From CAZADA01 sp964636945 (GTDB taxonomy: Bacteria; Pseudomonadota; Alphaproteobacteria; Caulobacterales; Maricaulaceae), in contig CAZWVH010000042.1 in assembly GCA_964636945.1 (NCBI GenBank), forward strand, positions 1 to 24,553: a stretch of 24,553 nt of DNA, given 5' to 3'. The notes below the pieces were generated by a model that saw nothing but the letters and a program-made list of their open reading frames with translations, was not told where the DNA came from and ran no database searches. Made by a program: the position numbers and the translations under genes. Of the stretch, positions 1 to 7,387 are shown in pieces; position 1 is the stretch's first letter, and each line of letters starts with the position of its first letter.

Positions 1-1030
1 CGATCCGAAATTCACATTTGTCGACTTGAACCGTTCCGGCGTCGCCCTGATGGAGATCGTCTCCAAACCCGATCTGCGCTCGCCGGCCGAAGGCGCGGCC
101 TATGTGAAAAAGCTGCGCAATATCCTGCGGTATCTTTGCACCTGCGACGGCAATATGGAGCAAGGTTCCATGCGCGCGGATGTGAATGTCTCTGTGCGCA
201 AGCCCGGCGATCCGCTCGGGACCCGCTGCGAGATTAAAAACGTCAACTCCATGCGTTTCATCGCCATGGCGATTGAGGTCGAGGCGCGCCGGCAGATCGA
301 GATCATTGAAGACGGCGGGACCATTGACCAAGAAACGCGCCTGCTCGATACGGTGAAGGGCGAAACCCGCACCATGCGATCCAAAGAGGACGCGCACGAT
401 TATCGCTATTTCCCCGATCCCGACTTGCTGCCGCTGAAGCTGACCAAGGCGCAGATCAACAAGATCAAGAAAACTTTGCCCGAATTGCCGGACGACAAGA
501 AACACCGGTTCATGAACGAGTATGGGTTGTCTTCCTACGACGCCTCGGTGCTGGTGGGCGATGCCGATAGCGCGCATTACTTTGAGGACGTCGCCAAAGG
601 CCGCGATCCCAAGCTGGCGGCGAACTGGGTGAGCCAGGAGCTGTTTGGCGCGCTCAACAAAGCCGGCAAGCCGCTGGCCGATAGCCCGGTGTCTGCGACG
701 CAGTTGGGCGGATTGGTGGATCTGATTGCCGATCAGACCATTTCTGGACGCATCGCCAAGCAAGTCTTTGAGATCATGTTCGAAACCGGTGACGATCCAG
801 CCGCCATTGTTGAGCGTGAGGGCCTCAAACAGGTCACGGACACTGGCGCGATCGAAAAAATTGTCGACGAGATCATCGCCGCCAACCCCAAACAGGTCGA
901 GCAGCTGAAGACCAAACCCAAAACCATGGGCTGGTTTGTCGGCCAGGTGATGAAGGCCTCAGGCGGCAAAGCCAATCCCCAGGCGGTGAATGAGATTTTG
1001 CGCAAAAAGCTTCCCGTGGGAGAGGAGTAA
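1..1030 (+). CDS. gatB: Aspartyl/glutamyl-tRNA amidotransferase subunit B, 5' truncated by window edge
   Basis: GatB is the tRNA-binding kinase/transamidase subunit of GatCAB, which converts misacylated Glu-tRNA(Gln) and Asp-tRNA(Asn) to Gln-tRNA and Asn-tRNA in the cytoplasm. The reading frame is open from base 2, so the gene begins upstream of the window; about 342 residues are visible, against roughly 480-500 for the family. Recognisable GatB signatures follow in order: NRSGVALMEIVSKPD, NMEQGSMRADVNVSVR, EIKNVNS, then a stretch with EDAHDYRYFPDPDL. The C-terminal helical tail domain (YqeY-like) ends in PQAVNEILRKKL. The usual Pro of NRSGVPLMEI is Ala here, a mild change. The TTG at 26 lies inside this conserved region and is not a start. 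Two same-strand genes of unknown function follow closely. Identification is secure. Confidence 0.97.
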   Translation, partial: DPKFTFVDLNRSGVALMEIVSKPDLRSPAEGAAYVKKLRNILRYLCTCDGNMEQGSMRADVNVSVRKPGDPLGTRCEIKNVNSMRFIAMAIEVEARRQIEIIEDGGTIDQETRLLDTVKGETRTMRSKEDAHDYRYFPDPDLLPLKLTKAQINKIKKTLPELPDDKKHRFMNEYGLSSYDASVLVGDADSAHYFEDVAKGRDPKLAANWVSQELFGALNKAGKPLADSPVSATQLGGLVDLIADQTISGRIAKQVFEIMFETGDDPAAIVEREGLKQVTDTGAIEKIVDEIIAANPKQVEQLKTKPKTMGWFVGQVMKASGGKANPQAVNEILRKKLPVGEE

Positions 1031-1042
1031 ACGGTTCGAACC

Positions 1043-1612
1043 GTGGTGAGGGTGATGTTCTCATTCGATCCTTCTTTTAAAGGCAAAGCCGGGCTGAAGA
1101 AGCTCTATGTGGAATATAGCTCAAATGACCGCCGTTGGCGCGGCGTTGAATCCCATGATCTGTTGAACCGCGTGGCCGAGTATTACGGCCTGCCGGAACC
1201 GTTCGTGTTTTTCCAACACCTGAGCCATGTCGGGCGGATCAGTTTTCCCGTCATCGCCCAGGCCTATCCGATCGGCCTTGATCTTGGGCCCGCACTCGCT
1301 CGATGTCTGTATGCCGTGCTGATGCTGCCTATGGGCCGAACGAAACCTCCGACTGATACCGCGCCTGCCAGGGCGGTCCTCGACAGCCCTGGAGCCAGCG
1401 TGGACGAATTGCTCGGGGCCTTGCCGCTCGAGGGGCGATCGGAGTGGGATTGGCAAGCGCATCCCGACTATGTCCTGGTGCGCGTCGTCAATTGGCGTGT
1501 TGGCGACGTTCCCGACTTTCCTGGGATCAGCTACGAGCAGTATCAGGCGGAAAACGCCAATCAGATCGCCGAGACGATCTTAGACGTGTTGCGGTCAACG
1601 GAGTCTGCCTAG
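1043..1612 (+). CDS. Hypothetical protein, no recognised family
   Basis: A 189-residue product if the GTG at 1043 is used; GTG 1046 and ATG 1055 are alternatives. No start has a well-placed Shine-Dalgarno: GAGGAG at the gatB stop is about 15 nt from 1043, and GAGG at 1048-1051 is only 3 nt from 1055. The protein has no signal peptide. It opens with a charged segment (SFKGKAGLKKLYVEY), has a moderately hydrophobic middle (around FPVIAQAYPIGLDLG), and is Trp/Asp/Glu-rich towards the end (SEWDWQAHPDYVLVRVVNW). I recognise no domain or catalytic motif. It starts 12 bases after the gatB stop and is followed 31 bases later by a membrane-protein gene, so cotranscription with gatB is likely. It is probably a real coding gene because the frame is long, codon use resembles its neighbours, and no competing frame is better. 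Confidence 0.7.
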   Translation: MVRVMFSFDPSFKGKAGLKKLYVEYSSNDRRWRGVESHDLLNRVAEYYGLPEPFVFFQHLSHVGRISFPVIAQAYPIGLDLGPALARCLYAVLMLPMGRTKPPTDTAPARAVLDSPGASVDELLGALPLEGRSEWDWQAHPDYVLVRVVNWRVGDVPDFPGISYEQYQAENANQIAETILDVLRSTESA

Positions 1613-1643
1613 CCGCGCCCGAAGAATGAGGGGACATGCTCCC

Positions 1644-2114
1644 ATGACACCACTCCCACCCATCGCTGAGGCGACGCCACCCCGCTGGATGCGGGTGATC
1701 CAAGTCCTGGTCGACATTCCGTTGATTGGCCAGTTCCTGTCGCTGTTGTTGGTCTTTGGCCCCGGCTTCTTGGTGATCGGCGCGTTGGTCGGCTTCGCAA
1801 CGTTTGCGGCAGCTGCGATGGGCGGGTTCGAACCGCGTGCGCACGAGGCGTTCTTTGATCTGATGAAAACGCCGGGTCGGCTGACGTTCGGTGTTTTGGG
1901 CTTTGCCTATGCCTTGGTTGGGTTGATCACGCTGTGGTGGGCGCTGAAGTTCCGCCATGCCGGAGCGCCATTACGGTTCGCGTTCATTCCGTTTGTGTGG
2001 ATCTGCTATCTCATCATTGCTGTGGGCATGTTTGCCGGGATCGCCGGCGTCGCAGCGCCGGGATGGGCCGTCACGCTGCCGTTTTTCGACGATTTTGCAC
2101 AGCCGGAGGGGTGA
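1644..2114 (+). CDS. Small integral membrane protein, unknown function
   Basis: A 156-residue protein starting at ATG 1644, chosen because GAGGGGA at 1628-1634 sits 9 nt upstream; an in-frame ATG at 1626 would overlap that site. After a short Pro-rich cytoplasmic-like N-terminus it shows at least three hydrophobic stretches, near residues 24-60 (possibly two helices: VLVDIPLIGQFLSLLLVFG and FLVIGALVGFATFAAAAMG), 82-100 (FGVLGFAYALVGLITLWWA) and 110-135 (FAFIPFVWICYLIIAVGMF). It ends with a short acidic tail. No family is recognised. It lies 31 bases after the preceding unknown gene on the same strand and is the last gene before the strand switch to trpE. The pair may be a functional unit, but nothing in the sequence says what it does. 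Confidence 0.75.
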   Translation: MTPLPPIAEATPPRWMRVIQVLVDIPLIGQFLSLLLVFGPGFLVIGALVGFATFAAAAMGGFEPRAHEAFFDLMKTPGRLTFGVLGFAYALVGLITLWWALKFRHAGAPLRFAFIPFVWICYLIIAVGMFAGIAGVAAPGWAVTLPFFDDFAQPEG

Positions 2115-2186
2115 ACGCGTCGGAGCTGGCGATAGGCGTGGTTTGGATGTGATCTGGGTTGCGACGGCCCCCTGGCTCCCACCGGA

Positions 2187-2214
2187 GTCGCTTCGCGCCA
2201 TGGTGGTAAGCGAC
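2187..2214 (+). terminator. Stem-loop after the gatB-linked genes, possible terminator
   Basis: A perfect 7-bp stem (GTCGCTT at 2187-2193 with AAGCGAC at 2208-2214) encloses a 14-nt loop and is followed by CATTCTTTATC. It lies in the 190-bp gap between two convergent genes, 73 bases after the membrane-protein stop and 91 before the trpE stop. The U-tract is weak and the loop large, so termination function is only plausible. Confidence 0.35.
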
Positions 2215-2304
2215 CATTCTTTATCTCAAATGCTAGTCAGCAACTCATGAGTGATCTCATTTTGAAGAATTGCAAGTCGCAAGCGATGACACGAATGGCA
2301 GATC

Positions 2305-3813
2305 CTAAACAAACTTCGCCGCATCAGCGGCGGCTTTAAACACGGCGCTAGCCTTGTGCACGGTCTCCATGCGTTCGGTTTCCGGATCGGAGTCGAACAC
2401 CACACCGCCGCCGGCGCGCACATGCAGCCGACCGTCCTTGATCACGCCAGTGCGAAGGGCGATGCAGGTGTCCATGTCACCATTGGCGGCGAGATAGCCG
2501 ACCCCGCCAGCGTAGACGCCGCGCGCTTCGCCCTCCAGTTCATGAATGATTTCCATCGCCCGCACCTTGGGCGCGCCGCTGACCGTGCCTGCGGGAAAAC
2601 CGGCGAACAGGGCGTCGATGGAATCGAGATCACGTCTAAGATCGCCTTCCACTTGGCTAACGATATGCATGACATGGCTATAGCGCTCGACGGTGAACTG
2701 GCTGGTGACCTCGATCGAGCCCCATTCAGCCGCCCGGCCCACATCATTCCGGCCCAGATCGAGCAGCATCAAATGTTCCGCGCGCTCCTTAGGGTCGGCC
2801 AATAGCTCGGTTTCAAGCGCCTTGTCCTCCAATAACGTGGCGCCGCGCGGCCGCGTGCCCGCAATGGGGCGAATAGTGATGCGATGGTTTTGCACGCGCA
2901 CCAGTATTTCGGGGCTAGAGCCGACCACCGCAAAATCTGCAAAATTCAAATAGAACATATAAGGAGACGGGTTGAGCCGACGCAGCGCCCGATAGAGCGC
3001 GAACGGCGGCAGTTCGAAATCTGCCGAGTAGCGCAAGCTCGGCACACATTGAAACACGTCGCCCGCTGTAATGTAGCGTTTGGCGGCTTCCACGCGAGAC
3101 CGAAACGCAGCGTCCGAGACACTGGCGTGGATATCGACCTCCCGTTCCGGCGCATTGGGATTGGGCTTGCTGGTGGCTGGCGCGGGTTTAGCCAAAATGT
3201 CGGCGACAGCGTTAATGTGGATTGCCGCCGCCTCAAACGCAGCCTCGCCGTCCATCTCCGAGTTTGGCCGCACCGGTGTCGCAATGGTGATGTCCTGACG
3301 TACCGAATCGAACACGATCACGGTCTTGGGCCGCATGAGCAGGGCTTGCGGCGCGCCAATCGGATTGTCCTTCGGTTCAGGCAAACGTTCAGCCAAACCG
3401 GCGGTTTCATAGCCTAAATAGCCGAACAATCCAGCTGCTGCGGCGGGCAATTCATCGGGTGTTTCCAGGGCCGTCCGTGTTCTTAGGGCGCGGAGCGAGG
3501 CGATGGGATCATCATCGTGGACATCGCGGTGAAACTGCCCAGTTTCAATCTGATCGTCGACGGCAATTTCGGCGCGACCGTCACGCACCCGCCATAAGAG
3601 GTCAGGATCAGTGGCGATAATCGAAAAACGGCCGCGATTCTCGCCGCCCTCAACCGATTCCAACAACACTGTGTTTGGACGATCGCGGCCCAATTTGAGG
3701 ATCGCGGACACCGGCGTTTCCACGTCATCGGCAAGGCTCAGCCAGACCAACCCATTGCGACCCTTGTTGTAGTTGTGAACAAAGTCGCGGCGATGCGTCT
3801 GCGGCGAGATCAT
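2305..3813 (-). CDS. trpE: Anthranilate synthase component I
   Basis: TrpE makes anthranilate from chorismate and ammonia or glutamine, the first committed step of tryptophan synthesis, with the TrpG glutaminase as partner. The frame extends to 3942, but the likely start is ATG 3813 (502 aa, normal family size), just before the family-typical N-terminus with DDVETPVSAILKL; ATG 3834 is an alternative and neither has a clear Shine-Dalgarno. LLES (residues 50-53) is the N-terminal motif tied to Trp feedback inhibition. The chorismate-binding domain contains VVGSSPEILVRV, IRPIAGTRPRG, LLDLGRNDVGR, FPAGTVSGAPKVRAMEII and the final RAGGGVVFDSDPE. It is not a TrpEG fusion, so a separate TrpG is needed, yet trpG does not follow: the next gene downstream is convergent. 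The ppiD-like gene ends 58 bases upstream on the same strand, so transcription probably comes through it. Confidence 0.95.
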   Translation of the reverse strand: MISPQTHRRDFVHNYNKGRNGLVWLSLADDVETPVSAILKLGRDRPNTVLLESVEGGENRGRFSIIATDPDLLWRVRDGRAEIAVDDQIETGQFHRDVHDDDPIASLRALRTRTALETPDELPAAAAGLFGYLGYETAGLAERLPEPKDNPIGAPQALLMRPKTVIVFDSVRQDITIATPVRPNSEMDGEAAFEAAAIHINAVADILAKPAPATSKPNPNAPEREVDIHASVSDAAFRSRVEAAKRYITAGDVFQCVPSLRYSADFELPPFALYRALRRLNPSPYMFYLNFADFAVVGSSPEILVRVQNHRITIRPIAGTRPRGATLLEDKALETELLADPKERAEHLMLLDLGRNDVGRAAEWGSIEVTSQFTVERYSHVMHIVSQVEGDLRRDLDSIDALFAGFPAGTVSGAPKVRAMEIIHELEGEARGVYAGGVGYLAANGDMDTCIALRTGVIKDGRLHVRAGGGVVFDSDPETERMETVHKASAVFKAAADAAKFV

Positions 3814-3871
3814 ACGATCAAAGCTGCACAACATAAGGCGAAGACGCGTGACCGAGGTGCGGATACTGGCG

Positions 3872-5575
3872 TCATTGCGTGGGAGCGCCCGTCGCGCGCG
3901 CAAAGGCCGCCGGGTTGGTTCGCGCCGGATACCGCGCCTCAAGACCAGCGGTGTAGAAGGTCAACATGTCGTTGGTGATCTCCGAGATCATCTGACTGCG
4001 AACAGCGCGCACATCTTGAGACCGGGCGCTGACCGGCGGGGAGGGCAAAATGGCCTCAGCGCGCACAACAGAGTAAGCGCCGTCCTCCCTCGGCAAAATG
4101 ATTGAGTCTCCGGCATTGAGTTGAAAGGCCGTATTCGCCGCTTGGCGACCGAGACCCTCAGGCACGCGACCAGATGGGAACATGGCGTCAGCGCGTAAAA
4201 CCATGAAGGTATCAGAGGTAACCAAAGGACCGCCAATCGCCGCTGCTTGCGCGAGCGCTGCGTCGCCATTGAGCGCGCTTTGGATCGACTCAGCCAGTTC
4301 CAGGTGAGCGTTGCTGGCGGCATTGCTGCGCCAGATGCTTTCGACATTTTCGCGGACTTCGTCCATTGCGCGAACACGACGCGGCTCCACGTCCTCCACC
4401 CTGAGAACGAAGATATCCTCACCCGCCGTGCGCGTCGGGCTCACCAGACCGGGGCGTTCTTCAAAGGTTGCCGCAACAATCGCGTCATAGGTTGGGTTCG
4501 GCAGGTCGGCCGCGGGCTCGCCGGAAGGGGTTAGTCCGGAACTATCGATGTTTTCAAAGGTGCGAACTGGAACGCCCGCAGCCTCGGCGGCAACGGGAAA
4601 TTCAGCGCCACGGTTAAGTAGTTCCTGCTCGAAAGCATCGAGCCGCGCTCCCACCTCTCTTCGCGCCAGTTCGTTGGCCAGTTCCTCACGCACTTGCGCG
4701 CGGATTGCATCCGCGTCCGGTTCTTCACCTTCCTCAATCGAATCAACGCGCACCACGGCCCAGTTATTGAAACTGGTGCGGACAGGTTCGCTCACTTCGC
4801 CGATGTCCAGGCTGAATACGGTCTCTCCCACCGCGTCATCGAGAACCTGCGTCCGTGTCTCGCCTTCATAGATTCCGACCGTCGCCCCATCGACGCCTTG
4901 GGTGATTTCCTGTGGCACGCCGCCATCGCGCAATTGCTGCGCAAACGCCATTGCGGTGTCCTGATCATTTGCAATGAGTTCGACATAGGTGCGGGTCTCA
5001 GCAATTGTGGCCTGGGCGAGCGCGGGTTCAAAAAGGCGTTCGACATCGTCTTCGGCGACATTCTCCAGAGCGGTGTCAATATCGGGTGTGAACAGGACCA
5101 CCGAGACAGTTCGCCGCTCTGGTTCGGCTAAGGCATCGAGATTGGCCTCATAGATTTCGCGCAAGTCATCTTCGCTGGGATCGCCCGGCGGCGGATTGGC
5201 CTCTTCTGGCACGTTGATCACGCTAATGATGCGCTGTTCGTTATAAAGGCGAACCCGATTGGCGGCAAAGATGCTCGGCGGCGAGACCCCGGCGGTCAAT
5301 CCGCTGTACAAGATGTTAGATGTCAGGTCATGGCGGACCAGATCTTCGTATTCGCCAATTGAATATTCGTTCCGTGCTAATGTGCTGGCGTAGGTCTCTC
5401 GGTCGAATTCTTCCGTAACCGGGTTTTGGAACGCTTCGTTTTCACGGATTTCTTGCCCCACCGCGCGGCGAGACACGGCAATGCCCATGCGTTCGGCCTC
5501 TTGGCCGAGTTGCGCGCGTTGGATGAGCCAGCGATAGGCTTCATTGTCCACGCCGGCTTCACGCGCATCCGCCAT
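3872..5575 (-). CDS. ppiD: PpiD/SurA-like periplasmic folding factor, main part (separated from its membrane anchor by a stop codon)
   Basis: Homologues are inner-membrane-anchored periplasmic chaperones with a SurA-type N-domain and a parvulin-like peptidyl-prolyl isomerase domain. The open frame from ATG 5575 gives 567 residues. It begins inside the N-domain (helical segment with AYRWLIQRAQLGQEAERMGI), passes through a central parvulin-like region (VSVVLFTPDIDTALENVAED to SFNNWAVVRVDSIEEGEEPD), then has a C-terminal half rich in Ala, Glu and Arg. It lacks any signal peptide. Upstream in the same frame, after a TAA at 5612-5614, lies the missing anchor (5615-5794). Counting through the stop, the gene has 640 codons, normal for the family, so one nonsense codon splits an otherwise complete gene. 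ATG 5575 has no Shine-Dalgarno. The product is therefore either absent, a cytoplasmic remnant, or made by readthrough; sequencing error is also possible. Confidence 0.8.
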   Translation of the reverse strand: MADAREAGVDNEAYRWLIQRAQLGQEAERMGIAVSRRAVGQEIRENEAFQNPVTEEFDRETYASTLARNEYSIGEYEDLVRHDLTSNILYSGLTAGVSPPSIFAANRVRLYNEQRIISVINVPEEANPPPGDPSEDDLREIYEANLDALAEPERRTVSVVLFTPDIDTALENVAEDDVERLFEPALAQATIAETRTYVELIANDQDTAMAFAQQLRDGGVPQEITQGVDGATVGIYEGETRTQVLDDAVGETVFSLDIGEVSEPVRTSFNNWAVVRVDSIEEGEEPDADAIRAQVREELANELARREVGARLDAFEQELLNRGAEFPVAAEAAGVPVRTFENIDSSGLTPSGEPAADLPNPTYDAIVAATFEERPGLVSPTRTAGEDIFVLRVEDVEPRRVRAMDEVRENVESIWRSNAASNAHLELAESIQSALNGDAALAQAAAIGGPLVTSDTFMVLRADAMFPSGRVPEGLGRQAANTAFQLNAGDSIILPREDGAYSVVRAEAILPSPPVSARSQDVRAVRSQMISEITNDMLTFYTAGLEARYPARTNPAAFARATGAPTQ

Positions 5576-5611
5576 GGTGGCGCGAGGATTACTTTGACGG
5601 AATCTGCGCAG

Positions 5612-5794
5612 TTAGCGATCCCATTGGCGACCAAGTTCGACGGTGCTGATTTTGGCGTCTCCAACCCGGGCAACATTGTTGTCGCCCACACCGCCAAACG
5701 GATTGCCCACTGAAATAGCCAGAGCGAGGGCAACCAAGCCCAGGAGAATCAACACAATCTTTGAACGAGTCAAAGAGCGCAGTCGGTTAAGCAT
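5612..5794 (-). pseudogene. N-terminal membrane-anchor fragment of the ppiD-like gene, ending at an in-frame TAA
   Basis: ATG 5794 opens a 60-codon frame with basic residues (MLNRLRSLTRSK), one transmembrane helix (IVLILLGLVALALAISVG), and the start of the periplasmic domain (VARVGDAKISTVELGRQWDR), then TAA at 5612-5614. The next 12 codons in the same frame (LRRFRQSNPRAT) read straight into the 567-codon main part. There is no frameshift, only the stop. CAA or GAA to TAA would be a single substitution, and Gln or Glu is usual in this helix. The architecture (short basic N-terminus, one helix, SurA-like domain) is that of PpiD. Confidence 0.8.
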
Positions 5795-5828
5795 CGTGCA
5801 CCATAAGCTTGAAGATCGCAGTTCGCGC

Positions 5829-5857
5829 AAGCTAGAGAGAGCGCAACGCACTGACAA
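5829..5857 (-). promoter_or_regulatory. Putative sigma70-type promoter for the ppiD-like gene and trpE
   Basis: On the minus strand, TTGTCA (5852-5857; five of six matches to the -35 consensus) is separated by 17 bp from TAGCTT (5829-5834; a weak -10). The predicted start of transcription would lie about 25-30 nt before ATG 5794. It lies in the 158-bp divergent gap shared with tpiA. Assignment rests on hexamers only. Confidence 0.35.
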
Positions 5858-5871
5858 GACTGTCGCGGCGT

Positions 5872-5900
5872 TTGCGAGGTTGCGACTGCAGTTCTATACG
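5872..5900 (+). promoter_or_regulatory. Putative sigma70-type promoter for tpiA
   Basis: TTGCGA (5872-5877) and TATACG (5895-5900) are separated by exactly 17 bp, each matching four of six consensus bases. A transcript would start near 5907, about 45 nt before the tpiA ATG. It sits back-to-back with the putative ppiD promoter in the divergent gap. Supported by spacing and hexamers only. Confidence 0.4.
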
Positions 5901-5952
5901 AGCCTCAGTGGATAGCGAACATTTGCTGGCAGCAAGAACACGGGACGGGGCC

Positions 5953-6717
5953 ATGTCGAAGTTGATTGTTGGAAATTGGAAAATGAACGGGCTGCAAGCT
6001 GCTCGTGCAGAGGCTAAGGCATTGGCGGCCATCGCGTTTCCCGATGCGGTGGAAGTGGTCATTTGTCCGCCAGCCACACTGCTGAGCGATTTGGCGCGCG
6101 ATTTGGCCGAAACCCCAATTGGACTTGGCGGACAGGATTGTCACAGCGTCGCGCACGGCCCGTTTACGGGACAAATTAGTGCCGAAATGTTACACGACTC
6201 CGGTGCGCGCTACGTGATCATTGGCCATTCAGAGCGACGCGCCGAAGGCGAGCGCAGCGATGAGGCGCGGTCGAAAGCCATGGCGGCTCTGCGCGCGGGA
6301 TTGGTACCGCTGGTCTGTGTTGGTGAGAGCGCCACGCAACGCGCGGAAGGTTGGGCGGCGCCGCGGGTGCGGGCCCAATTGCTCGCTTCGCTCCCTCATC
6401 TGGATTCTCACTCCGGCCACAAGCTTGTGGTGGGATATGAACCAATTTGGGCGATTGGCACCGGCGTGACCCCCACAAATGACGAGATCGCCTCTGTGCA
6501 CCGGGTGGTGCGCCAAACATTGATTGAGCTATATGGCGAGGACGTCGGCAAGACCGTTCGCGTGGTGTATGGCGGTTCCGTGAAGCCTGAAAATGCCGGT
6601 GATATTTTGCAAATTGAGGGCGTCGACGGGGCATTGGTAGGCGGCGCCAGCCTCACGGCGCAGTCCTTTGCGGCGATTATCAATGCGACTGAGAGGCGCG
6701 CGACCACGCCCCAATGA
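5953..6717 (+). CDS. tpiA: Triose-phosphate isomerase
   Basis: TpiA interconverts dihydroxyacetone phosphate and glyceraldehyde 3-phosphate in glycolysis and gluconeogenesis. ATG 5953 gives 254 residues, the usual size of a single-domain TIM barrel; the frame stays open back to 5872, but the protein family begins at MSKLIVGNWKMNG. Catalytic residues are in place: Asn8 and Lys10 (GNWKMNG), electrophile His92 (IIGHSERR) and base Glu163 (GYEPIWAIGTG, the loop leading into the phosphate-gripping lid). The phosphate-binding YGGSVKPENA and GALVGGASL motifs are also present. It is divergent from the ppiD-like gene and followed by secG and pyrG on the same strand, a conserved alphaproteobacterial arrangement. 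It should be a fully functional housekeeping enzyme. Confidence 0.97.
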   Translation: MSKLIVGNWKMNGLQAARAEAKALAAIAFPDAVEVVICPPATLLSDLARDLAETPIGLGGQDCHSVAHGPFTGQISAEMLHDSGARYVIIGHSERRAEGERSDEARSKAMAALRAGLVPLVCVGESATQRAEGWAAPRVRAQLLASLPHLDSHSGHKLVVGYEPIWAIGTGVTPTNDEIASVHRVVRQTLIELYGEDVGKTVRVVYGGSVKPENAGDILQIEGVDGALVGGASLTAQSFAAIINATERRATTPQ

Positions 6718-6755
6718 TCGACTTGAGCGGTCGTTTATACATCGCAACCTGTTTT

Positions 6756-6786
6756 CGGCGCCTTGCGCGCCTTGGCGACGGCGCCG
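6756..6786 (+). other. GC-rich inverted repeat between tpiA and secG
   Basis: CGGCGCC (6756-6762) pairs with GGCGCCG (6780-6786) around a 17-nt loop. It lies in the 119-bp tpiA-secG gap with no U-tract after it, so it is not a convincing terminator. It could be an mRNA processing or stability element, or chance in GC-rich DNA. Confidence 0.25.
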
Positions 6787-6836
6787 ACATGGGTTAGGTC
6801 TTCGCGCCTTCGTCGATACTCGGTTTGGAGCAGCTC

Positions 6837-7334
6837 ATGCCAGCTGTATTGCTTGTTATTCATATGTTCATCACCGTCGGCCTCGTCGCGGTGATCTTGC
6901 TGCAGCGATCCGAAGGCGGCGCATTGGGCATGGGCGGCGGTCCGGGCGGAATGGTTTCTGGTCGCGCCGCCGGCGATATGCTCACCCGCGCGACCACGTG
7001 GCTGGCGACTGCGTTTCTTGTGTCCAGTTTGTTGTTGGTGATCGTGCTCAATGCCGGCGCCGGCGTTGAGGGCTCAGCCACCGATGAAGTGGACACTGCG
7101 CCGTTAGACGCACCCGCTTTTCCCGACGACGACGTCACCCCCGGCGGAGTGGAGTCGTTCACTTTGCCGGATGCGACGCCAACAACCTCAACCGCCGACG
7201 AGTCGTCATTCGACCTGCCTGTTGAGGACGAAACGCCCGCATCTGACGATACTGCAGAGGCGGACGACACGAACACGGGCGAGGATCCAGCCGATGAAGG
7301 CGAGGATTCACAGGAAGACTCAGAGAATCCGTAG
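6837..7334 (+). CDS. secG: Preprotein translocase subunit SecG with long acidic C-terminal tail
   Basis: SecG is the small inner-membrane subunit of SecYEG that assists SecA-driven protein export. ATG 6837 is chosen because GGAG at 6827-6830 lies 6 nt upstream; a TTG at 6825 is less likely. The family core is clear: first helix (residues 2-22), the conserved cytoplasmic loop LLQRSEGGALGMGGG followed by PGGMVSGRAAGDMLTRAT, and second helix (about 53-73). The core ends near residue 79. The last 86 residues are a low-complexity tail rich in Asp, Glu, Thr, Ser and Pro with 29 acidic residues and no Lys or Arg. The total of 165 aa is well above the usual 75-140. The gene lies between tpiA and pyrG, its common place in alphaproteobacteria. 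The tail's role is unknown; it should be disordered and strongly negative. Confidence 0.95.
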   Translation: MPAVLLVIHMFITVGLVAVILLQRSEGGALGMGGGPGGMVSGRAAGDMLTRATTWLATAFLVSSLLLVIVLNAGAGVEGSATDEVDTAPLDAPAFPDDDVTPGGVESFTLPDATPTTSTADESSFDLPVEDETPASDDTAEADDTNTGEDPADEGEDSQEDSENP

Positions 7335-7387
7335 CGGCCCGACTTTTTTGCTTTGCGCAATCACGAACATGGCTAATCTGGCGGCCC

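Noticed and set aside
1031..1044. Perfect 14-bp palindrome ACGGTTCGAACCGT right after the gatB stop, with the core GGTTCGAACC repeated at 1825-1834.
   Set aside because: About one or two perfect 14-bp palindromes are expected by chance in 24.5 kb (24553/4^7). The second copy is inside a coding region. No loop or U-tract, so not a terminator.
3017..3060. TrpE reads VPSLRYS where E. coli has VPSRRFS and others have LSQR.
   Set aside because: The position between Ser and Arg varies within the family; Ser and Arg are kept, so loss of function is not indicated.
2356..3417. Long plus-strand frames opposite trpE (149 and 177 codons), and similar long antisense frames across ppiD, pyrG and hldE.
   Set aside because: They lie wholly antisense to well-recognised genes, show no family features, and are expected from codon bias in GC-rich DNA.
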